Source: Suttonella ornithocola
Lineage (GTDB): Bacteria; Pseudomonadota; Gammaproteobacteria; Cardiobacteriales; Cardiobacteriaceae
Assembly (NCBI RefSeq): GCF_001889065.1
Contig: NZ_LWHB01000068.1
Span: 1 to 13,703, forward strand
Direction: 5' to 3'
Length of the DNA: 13,703 nucleotides
Shown here piece by piece: positions 8,619 to 13,703 of this stretch (positions are counted from its first letter, which is position 1; every line of letters begins with the position of its first letter). The notes under the pieces are model-generated. The model did not search any database, had not been told where the DNA came from, and was given only the letters and a program-made list of their open reading frames with translations. A program made the position numbers and the translations under genes.

Positions 8619-9665
8619 TTACATAAAATTATTTTTATCATGCGCCTTAGAGGCAGCCACCATCTTATCAACCTGCCCGCTACGAACCAAATTAGATAAC
8701 GCCTGATCAAGCGTCTGCATACCATGTTGCGCACCCGTTTGAATCATCGAATAAATCTGTGCAACTTTATCTTCACGAATCAAGTTTTTCACCGCAGAAG
8801 TTCCTACTAAAACTTCATGCGCTGCCACACGTCCGCCACCAATTTTCTTCAAAAGCGTTTGCGCAACAACGGCGCGTAAAGATTCAGAAAGCATTGAGCG
8901 AACCAATTGTTTTTCCTCACCGGGGAATACGTCAATAACCCGGTCAATTGTTTTTGCTGCTGATGAGGTGTGCAAAGTTCCAAAGACTAAGTGACCTGTT
9001 TCTGCCGCTGTTAAGGCTAAACGAATGGTTTCCAAGTCTCGAAGCTCCCCAACTAGAATAATATCAGGGTCTTCACGAAGCGCTGCACGGAGTGCATTTG
9101 AAAAGCTTTGCGTATCACGATGTACTTCCCGTTGGTTTACCAAACATTTCTTAGATTGATGCACAAATTCAATCGGATCTTCAATCGTTAAAATATGTTC
9201 GTGCTTCGTATCGTTAATATAATCTAGCATTGCTGCCAAAGTAGTAGATTTACCAGAACCTGTCGGGCCTGTAACCAAGACTAAGCCACGAGGAACATCA
9301 ATAATTTCCTTAAACTTTTCAGGTGCATTTAAATCCTCTAAAGATAATACCTTACTAGGAATGGTTCGGAAAACGACGCCAATACCACGGTTTTGGTTAA
9401 ATACGTTTACACGAAAACGCGCAACACCTCGAATTTCCGTTGAAAAATCCGCTTCCCAATGTTCCTCAAAACTTTTAGTTTGCGAATCTGTCATAATTGA
9501 GAAAATCATTTCTCGTAAATCATTATTTTCTAGCGGTGGCACATTCAAACGACGAACATCCCCATCCACACGAATCATTGGCGGCAGTCCCGCGCTCATA
9601 TGTAAGTCAGACGCGCCTTGTTTTTGAGCAAAACGCAACAGATCATCTAATTTCAATTCAGCCAT
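8619..9665 (-). CDS. pilT: Type IV pilus retraction ATPase PilT
   Basis: PilT is the main retraction motor that depolymerises pilin at the inner-membrane platform. The 348 aa match the usual length (about 345). The N-terminal PAS-like domain begins with the typical DLLRFAQKQGASDLHMSAGLPP. The core shows Walker A GPTGSGKSTT (133-142), Asp box HILTIEDPIEF (157-167), Walker B IILVGELRD (202-210) and His box HLVFGTLHT (225-233). The C-terminal AIRNLIRE motif needed for retraction in characterised PilTs appears as AVKNLIRE (291-298). The ATG lies behind an AAGGAA ribosome site. It is the first gene of the minus-strand block, and its promoter should sit in the 114-base gap shared with proC. Confidence 0.97.
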   Translation of the reverse strand: MAELKLDDLLRFAQKQGASDLHMSAGLPPMIRVDGDVRRLNVPPLENNDLREMIFSIMTDSQTKSFEEHWEADFSTEIRGVARFRVNVFNQNRGIGVVFRTIPSKVLSLEDLNAPEKFKEIIDVPRGLVLVTGPTGSGKSTTLAAMLDYINDTKHEHILTIEDPIEFVHQSKKCLVNQREVHRDTQSFSNALRAALREDPDIILVGELRDLETIRLALTAAETGHLVFGTLHTSSAAKTIDRVIDVFPGEEKQLVRSMLSESLRAVVAQTLLKKIGGGRVAAHEVLVGTSAVKNLIREDKVAQIYSMIQTGAQHGMQTLDQALSNLVRSGQVDKMVAASKAHDKNNFM

Positions 9666-9779
9666 AATTCATTCCTTTTAAAGTACTGCTTGAACAAGCG
9701 CGCACGCACACGCCTACCGTAAAGTAAAAAACATGATAACATCGCCACTGTTATTCGCCTACTGACCTGAAGGGAAAAT
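9666..9779. promoter_or_regulatory. Divergent pilT/proC intergenic region
   Basis: The two transcription units start back to back here, so both promoters are expected in these 114 bases. I could not find a clean sigma-70 pair for either. On the plus strand TTGAAC (9690-9695) is a fair -35, but the best downstream hexamer, TACCGT (9715-9720), is 19 bases away. I also see no sigma-54 TGGCAC-N5-TTGC pattern ahead of pilT. The region is GC-richer around 9697-9720 than its flanks and carries the inverted repeat listed separately. Confidence 0.45.
9735..9755. repeat. Imperfect inverted repeat upstream of proC
   Basis: GATAACA (9735-9741) is mirrored by TGTTATT (9749-9755) across a 7-base spacer, with six of seven positions pairing. 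It ends 24 bases before the proC ATG, so it could be a protein-binding operator or a small hairpin in the proC leader. Short arms in AT-rich sequence can arise by chance. Confidence 0.3.
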
Positions 9780-10622
9780 ATGTTTGATGAGAAAATTGGC
9801 TTTATTGGTGCAGGCCATATGAATAGCGCCATTATCAAGGGAATATTAGAAAGCGACCAACCAATTATCACCGCAAAACAAATATTAGTTTCTACCAAAA
9901 CGCAAGCAGGCGCAGACACTTTCAAACAAGAATTTGGACTACCTGTTAGCCTGGATAACGCTGATGTCATTGAAAATGCGGCTTACCTCTTCATTGGTGT
10001 CAAACCTCAGCAAATGCATGAATTACTTATACAACTTGCTGAATACGACCTTTCTAATACTATGCTAATTACCGTCGCCGCTGGCATTAGAATTGCAGAC
10101 TATCGAAAAATCTTAGGCAATGACGTTACCATTGTACGCGCTATGCCTAACATGGGTGCTGCCTATCAAGTATCACTAACCGGTATTTATAGCGATGACG
10201 ACCTAAGCGAATCTGATGAAGCCTTAATTGATCACATCTTTTCAGCCATTGGCTCAACTGCATGGTTAGATGACGAAACCCAAATAGATGGCATTACTGC
10301 TTTATCAGGTAGTGGAATAGCCTACTTTTTCCGCCTAATGCAAGCAATGATGCATGCAGGCGAACAATACGGCTTTGAAAAAGATGAGCTATTTGACATC
10401 ATTAGCTTAACTGCTTTAGGCGCAGCAACGCTTACTTTAGAAAGCGAACATCAAAACGACTTTTCCACTTTTGTGAAAAAAATTGCTGTTTCAGGCGGAA
10501 CGACTGAAGCGGCTATTAACATTCTTGAAAAACATAAGATTGACCCTATCCTTGAAGAAACCTTGCATGCTGCGGTTATGCGTAGCAGAGCCCTTGCCGA
10601 TAAACTAACAAAGGACTGGTAA
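9780..10622 (+). CDS. proC: Pyrroline-5-carboxylate reductase (ProC)
   Basis: ProC reduces 1-pyrroline-5-carboxylate to L-proline with NAD(P)H, the last step of proline synthesis, in the cytoplasm as an oligomer. The 280 aa are close to the family length (about 270). The Rossmann fold opens with GFIGAGHMNSAI (7-18), followed by VKPQ (74-77), TVAAGI (98-103) and RAMPN (120-124). The C-terminal dimer and substrate domain carries GSGIAYFF (177-184) and SGGTTEAA (238-245). In most ProCs these last two motifs are GSGPAY and SPGGTT, so both conserved prolines appear replaced here. The ATG follows an AAGGGA ribosome site. yggT begins one base after the stop, the common proC-yggT pairing. Confidence 0.95.
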   Translation: MFDEKIGFIGAGHMNSAIIKGILESDQPIITAKQILVSTKTQAGADTFKQEFGLPVSLDNADVIENAAYLFIGVKPQQMHELLIQLAEYDLSNTMLITVAAGIRIADYRKILGNDVTIVRAMPNMGAAYQVSLTGIYSDDDLSESDEALIDHIFSAIGSTAWLDDETQIDGITALSGSGIAYFFRLMQAMMHAGEQYGFEKDELFDIISLTALGAATLTLESEHQNDFSTFVKKIAVSGGTTEAAINILEKHKIDPILEETLHAAVMRSRALADKLTKDW

Positions 10623-10623
10623 T

Positions 10624-11145
10624 ATGCTATTTATTTTTCAAATAATTATTGCTGCTTTTATCATTCGCTATCATGGCGAACGTTACCATTTACAATTTAA
10701 CCCCTTAATGCGTAAACTTTTTGAGCTAACCGATCCAATTATCAAACCTGCTCGTGAATTGGCTAAAAAAGCGAATATTCGCACTCGCCATGACCCTTCC
10801 GCATTACTGGTCGCTGGGGCAATTGCTTTACTTGTTGGCATTATTACCACCCATAGCATTTTACGTGGCATTCAATTAGGCTTATTTGCGCTTTTATTTG
10901 GCACATGGTTAAACATTATGATTTACAGCCTATTTATTGTCGTCATTGCCTCATGGCTACAAACGCCACCACAGCAACCAGTAATTCAAATTTGCCGCGC
11001 TTGTCACGAATGGCTAATGCAGCCCATACGAAAAATTGTCCCTCCGCTAGGAATGCTAGACTTTACGCCAATCATAGCACTCTTTTTACTTTATCTTGTC
11101 AAAGACAATATCATTCCTGCATTGGTACATTTGAGCTTAGTCTAA
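10624..11145 (+). CDS. yggT: YggT family integral membrane protein
   Basis: This is a small inner-membrane protein of the YggT family, whose exact role is unsettled. The two family repeats are visible: FNPLMRKLFELTDPIIKPAR (25-44) and the second repeat MQPIRKIVPPLG (132-143) followed by DFTPIIALFLLYL (146-158). Hydrophobic segments lie at about 2-15, 58-75, 84-112 and 146-160. At 173 aa it is somewhat shorter than E. coli YggT (188), with an abbreviated first membrane segment. No earlier start is available, because an in-frame TAA lies at 10606-10608 with no start codon between. There is no separate ribosome site in the single base after the proC stop, so translation probably depends on ribosomes finishing proC. 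Confidence 0.92.
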   Translation: MLFIFQIIIAAFIIRYHGERYHLQFNPLMRKLFELTDPIIKPARELAKKANIRTRHDPSALLVAGAIALLVGIITTHSILRGIQLGLFALLFGTWLNIMIYSLFIVVIASWLQTPPQQPVIQICRACHEWLMQPIRKIVPPLGMLDFTPIIALFLLYLVKDNIIPALVHLSLV

Positions 11146-11158
11146 AAACTGATTCAGC

Positions 11159-11193
11159 AAAAAGCGATAAAATTGCTTAAAATAACGCTTTTT
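11159..11193 (+). terminator. Candidate attenuator/terminator hairpin between yggT and mnmG
   Basis: AAAAAGCG (11159-11166) pairs perfectly with CGCTTTTT (11186-11193), giving an 8-bp stem that ends in a T5 run. A competing smaller hairpin uses the same left arm: AAGCGAT (11162-11168) pairs with ATTGCTT (11172-11178) around an AAA loop, with one G-U pair. The two structures cannot form together. The stems are AU-rich, so the terminator would be weak, and partial read-through into mnmG is plausible. Confidence 0.4.
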
Positions 11194-11209
11194 ATTGCTT
11201 ACATTCAGA

Positions 11210-13069
11210 ATGAACTATCCTAAACATTACGGCGTTATCGTTGTTGGTGGTGGGCATGCCGGTGTTGAAGCCGCTTGCGCCGCTGCCCGTATGGGCGTTA
11301 CAACGCTTTTACTCACCCATAATATCGAAACCATTGGACAAATGAGCTGTAACCCAGCCATTGGTGGAATTGGTAAAGGACACTTAGTCAAAGAAATAGA
11401 TGCCTTAGGTGGCATTATGGCAAAAGCTGCTGACCGTGCAGGTATTCAGTGGCGGATACTCAATAGCCGTAAAGGTCCTGCTGTCCGCGCGACTCGCGCG
11501 CAGGCTGATCGAATTCTCTACAAAGCAGCGGTTCGACATTTTGTTGAAACACAGGAAAACCTAGATATCTTTCAAACGCCTGTTACTGGACTTATCTTAA
11601 ACGGCGAACAAGTTGTTGGCGTACATACACAACATCAAATCAACTTTAGTGCGGATACCGTCATTCTAACCGCTGGAACCTTTTTAGGTGGTAAAATCCA
11701 CGTCGGTCTTAATAACTTTGCCGGAGGACGAGCGGGAGACCCGCCTTCATTAGAATTAGCAGGCCACTTACGTGATTTGCCTTTTGACACTCGCCGAATG
11801 AAAACAGGAACACCGCCTAGAATTGATGCACGTAGCGTGGATTATAGCGTCATGACTGAACAACCTGGTGACACTCCTATTCCTGTTTTTTCCTATTTAG
11901 GAAAACCAAGCGACCATCCTCGTCAAATTTCTTGTTACATTACGCATACCAATGAACGTACGCATGATATTATCCGTCAATACATTGACCAAGCGCCAAT
12001 ATATGCTGGTGTTATCGTAGATGCCTTTGGACCACGTTACTGTCCATCCATTGAAGATAAAGTGATGCGGTTTTCAGATAAAACCAGTCATCAAGTCTTT
12101 ATCGAACCTGAAAGCCTAACGACAAACGAACTTTATCCCAATGGAGTTTCTACAAGCTTGCCTTTTGAAGCGCAAATTCAATACATCCAAAGCATCAAAG
12201 GCATGGAAAATGCCGTTATTACCCGTCCGGGATATGCCATTGAATACGATTTCTTTAATCCTCAAGGACTCAAACACACCCTTGAAACCAAAACCATTGC
12301 AAATCTCTACTTTGCCGGGCAAATCAATGGAACGACAGGTTACGAAGAAGCTGGTGCACAAGGGATTCTTGCTGGCATCAATGCTGCTCGCCGCGTACAA
12401 GGAAAAGACAGTTGGTATCCGGAGAGAGACCAAGCCTATATCGGCGTTCTTGTCGATGATTTAATTACACAAGGAACTAGAGAACCCTATCGAATGTTTA
12501 CCAGCCGTGCAGAGCATCGTCTGCTTTTAAGAGAAGATAATGCTGATCAACGACTAACTCCTATTGGTTTTGAACTAGGCTGTGTGGATGAACATCGTAT
12601 GCGCCATTTTGAAGCTAAAATGGATGCTTTGGAAAAAGAAAGTGCGCGTTTAAAAATCCTAACCATTCGTCCTGCACAATACCCAGAAATCCAACAAGGC
12701 ATTCAGGCTGCAGAATTACTTAAACGTCCTGAGCTGGACTATCGAACACTCATGGCATTACCAAATGTAGCAGGCGCTGACATTCCTTTAGACGATGCAA
12801 TTATTGAACAAATCGACATCCGTGCAAAATATGCGGGCTACATTGAGCGACAATATGCGGAAGTAGAAAAACTACAAAAAAATCGCTCTCAACGTCTGCC
12901 AGTTCCTTTTGATTACCTTGCTGTACGAGGACTTTCCGCAGAAGTGGCTGAAAAGTTGCAAAAGGCACAACCAGAAAACTTAGACCAAGCAGCTCGCATT
13001 CCAGGTATGACGCCGGCTGCACTTTCATTACTTTTGATTACATTGAAAAAACACAATAAAACCACATAG
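11210..13069 (+). CDS. mnmG: tRNA U34 carboxymethylaminomethyl modification enzyme MnmG (GidA)
   Basis: MnmG is the FAD-binding partner of MnmE. Together they install the (carboxymethyl)aminomethyl group on wobble uridine 34 of certain tRNAs using methylene-tetrahydrofolate. Numbered from the ATG at 11210 it has 619 aa (E. coli 629). Visible features are the FAD dinucleotide loop VVGGGHAG (11-18), SCNPAIGG (46-53) with the conserved Cys47, GGRAGDPPS, GTPPRID, the family signature GQINGTTGYEEAGAQG, and the C-terminal helical MnmE/tRNA-binding domain ending PGMTPAALSLLLITLKK. The reading frame extends upstream to a TTG at 11195, but the ATG gives the usual N-terminus. No clear Shine-Dalgarno precedes this ATG, which is unusual beside its neighbours. 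The gene lies 64 bases after yggT, with a candidate attenuator between. Confidence 0.97.
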   Translation: MNYPKHYGVIVVGGGHAGVEAACAAARMGVTTLLLTHNIETIGQMSCNPAIGGIGKGHLVKEIDALGGIMAKAADRAGIQWRILNSRKGPAVRATRAQADRILYKAAVRHFVETQENLDIFQTPVTGLILNGEQVVGVHTQHQINFSADTVILTAGTFLGGKIHVGLNNFAGGRAGDPPSLELAGHLRDLPFDTRRMKTGTPPRIDARSVDYSVMTEQPGDTPIPVFSYLGKPSDHPRQISCYITHTNERTHDIIRQYIDQAPIYAGVIVDAFGPRYCPSIEDKVMRFSDKTSHQVFIEPESLTTNELYPNGVSTSLPFEAQIQYIQSIKGMENAVITRPGYAIEYDFFNPQGLKHTLETKTIANLYFAGQINGTTGYEEAGAQGILAGINAARRVQGKDSWYPERDQAYIGVLVDDLITQGTREPYRMFTSRAEHRLLLREDNADQRLTPIGFELGCVDEHRMRHFEAKMDALEKESARLKILTIRPAQYPEIQQGIQAAELLKRPELDYRTLMALPNVAGADIPLDDAIIEQIDIRAKYAGYIERQYAEVEKLQKNRSQRLPVPFDYLAVRGLSAEVAEKLQKAQPENLDQAARIPGMTPAALSLLLITLKKHNKTT

Positions 13070-13076
13070 GATACTT

Positions 13077-13283
13077 ATGGCATTAAATATTCCCAACCCA
13101 TTTAAAAATACCCCTAAACTTGATTGGCAAAAATTAAAAAGTCGGAACAAAAATGTTCCCGACTGCTATCGTAGTCCTGTTTTTGGTGGCTGGCTTATTA
13201 GCAACGGCTACGAAGGTGGAATAACCTTCATTCCAGATCCTGAGCACAAGTGGGACGGCGAATCTTATCCTATCTTGGACTAA
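13077..13283 (+). CDS. Small conserved-looking hypothetical protein (68 aa)
   Basis: A 68-residue protein of unknown function. It starts 7 bases after the mnmG stop, and its ribosome site AGGA begins inside that stop codon, so it is probably translated from the same message. The C-terminal half has a constrained look: CYRSPVFGGWL (30-40), YEGGITFIPDPEHKWDG (45-61). The GGWL...F.PDPEH.W pattern resembles small uncharacterised bacterial proteins I have seen, but I cannot name a family. It is soluble, with no membrane segment or signal peptide, and its N-terminal third is basic (KNTPKLDWQKLKSRNK). A 7-bp stem with one bulged T (13277-13283 with 13291-13298) overlaps its stop codon but lacks a T run. 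Confidence 0.7.
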   Translation: MALNIPNPFKNTPKLDWQKLKSRNKNVPDCYRSPVFGGWLISNGYEGGITFIPDPEHKWDGESYPILD

Positions 13284-13310
13284 ATTTAGCTTAGTTCCTC
13301 CAAAAATATT

Positions 13311-13358
13311 TGGTAGTGGTTTGAAAAATTATATTGTATTATTTTCAAAACACTACCA
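13311..13358. repeat. 48-base near-perfect palindrome (17-bp arms)
   Basis: TGGTAGTGGTTTGAAAA (13311-13327) is mirrored by TTTTCAAAACACTACCA (13342-13358) with 16 of 17 positions pairing and a 14-base AT loop. It fills most of the gap between the small ORF and the GNAT gene. No T run follows either arm, so it is a poor intrinsic terminator despite the strong stem. The shape fits a mobile palindromic repeat, a MITE-like relic of IS terminal inverted repeats, or an mRNA-stabilising hairpin. I found no second copy in this window. Confidence 0.7.
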
Positions 13359-13377
13359 GAAATCATCATATCCACCA

Positions 13378-13703
13378 ATGATAACAAAGCCCTATATCCT
13401 TTCTGACTATGGTGCCGAAAAAACTGCAGCTTTAGTGTCTATTTTTAAACGCGCTATTCTTGCAATTGATAATAAAATTTATAACATTAAACAAAAACAT
13501 GCTTGGATAGGAAAACGCTCTTTAATTGACTGGCATCAACGCTTTATACAAACCCAGCCAATAATTGCTTATTTAAACCATACACCTGTTGGTTTTATTG
13601 AATTTGATAGACAAACTGGCCATATTGATTGTTTTTATGTTGACCCTAATTATCAACATAAAGGTATCGGTACAGCCCTTTTTCAGCATATTTACACATT
13701 AGC
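13378..13703 (+). CDS. GNAT family N-acetyltransferase, partial (YafP-like)
   Basis: This is the first 108 residues of a GCN5-related N-acetyltransferase, cut off by the right edge of the window. Acetyl-CoA binding motif A is visible: GHIDCFYVDPNYQHKGIGTALF (81-102), where QHKGIG is the pyrophosphate-binding Q/RxxGxG loop. Upstream, AWIGKRSLIDWHQRF and PVGFIEFDRQTG resemble YafP-type GNATs of about 150 aa (ATG-DY...AW...VGFI...YVDP layout). The substrate cannot be predicted. The ATG at 13378 gives a normal family N-terminus but has no obvious Shine-Dalgarno site. The palindrome just upstream separates it from the mnmG unit, so it may have its own promoter. Confidence 0.88.
   Translation, partial: MITKPYILSDYGAEKTAALVSIFKRAILAIDNKIYNIKQKHAWIGKRSLIDWHQRFIQTQPIIAYLNHTPVGFIEFDRQTGHIDCFYVDPNYQHKGIGTALFQHIYTL

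Noticed and set aside
7392..9665. Type II secretion or pilus-assembly ATPases (GspE/PilB)
   Set aside because: Both proteins are short, lack the N-terminal GspE/PilB domain, and PilT carries the AVKNLIRE retraction motif.
11195..11209. Extending MnmG five residues upstream to a TTG start
   Set aside because: The ATG at 11210 gives the standard short N-terminus before the FAD loop, and the TTG has no ribosome site either.
12116..12464. Overlapping open frames on both strands inside mnmG
   Set aside because: Both are shadows of the MnmG family signature region, which is conserved in the main frame.

Overview
The window is an AT-rich chromosomal segment from a gammaproteobacterium with type IV pili. 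It carries a topoisomerase IV pair (ParC/ParE), not gyrase, a PilT/PilU pair, and a ProC-YggT pair followed by MnmG. The proteins look gammaproteobacterial throughout. A low-GC lineage such as Cardiobacteriales (Dichelobacter/Suttonella type) would fit, but that placement is a guess from protein style and composition.

Layout. Bases 1-859 are an insertion-sequence graveyard. A decayed IS630-family transposase 3' half reads rightward and meets, near 485-491, the truncated middle of a second, related transposase reading leftward. From 9665 down to 860 six minus-strand genes are packed head to tail: pilT, pilU, parE, a 180-aa acidic hypothetical protein, parC and a divergent carnitine/choline acyltransferase-like gene. 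The junctions are a 9-nt gap, a 1-base TAATG overlap, a 23-base gap, a 79-base gap and a 4-base ATGA overlap, so most of the block is probably one transcription unit. The 79-base gap before parC is the only place where a second promoter would fit easily. The acyltransferase stop codon directly abuts the IS relic.

The 114-base gap at 9666-9779 separates this unit from a plus-strand unit: proC, yggT (1 nt apart), mnmG, a 68-aa small ORF whose ribosome-binding site overlaps the mnmG stop, and a GNAT acetyltransferase cut by the right edge. A candidate attenuator or terminator hairpin lies between yggT and mnmG. A 48-base near-perfect palindrome lies between the small ORF and the GNAT gene.

Function. 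PilT and PilU power pilus retraction (twitching, DNA uptake). ParE and ParC form the decatenase that separates sister chromosomes. ProC makes proline, YggT is a membrane protein, and MnmG modifies the tRNA wobble uridine. The less ordinary elements are the acyltransferase-like protein, which keeps the family scaffold but has Arg where the catalytic His should be, the acidic protein inserted between the two topoisomerase IV subunit genes, and the placement of topoisomerase IV behind pilTU. I see no CRISPR array, tRNA, rRNA or recognisable defence system.
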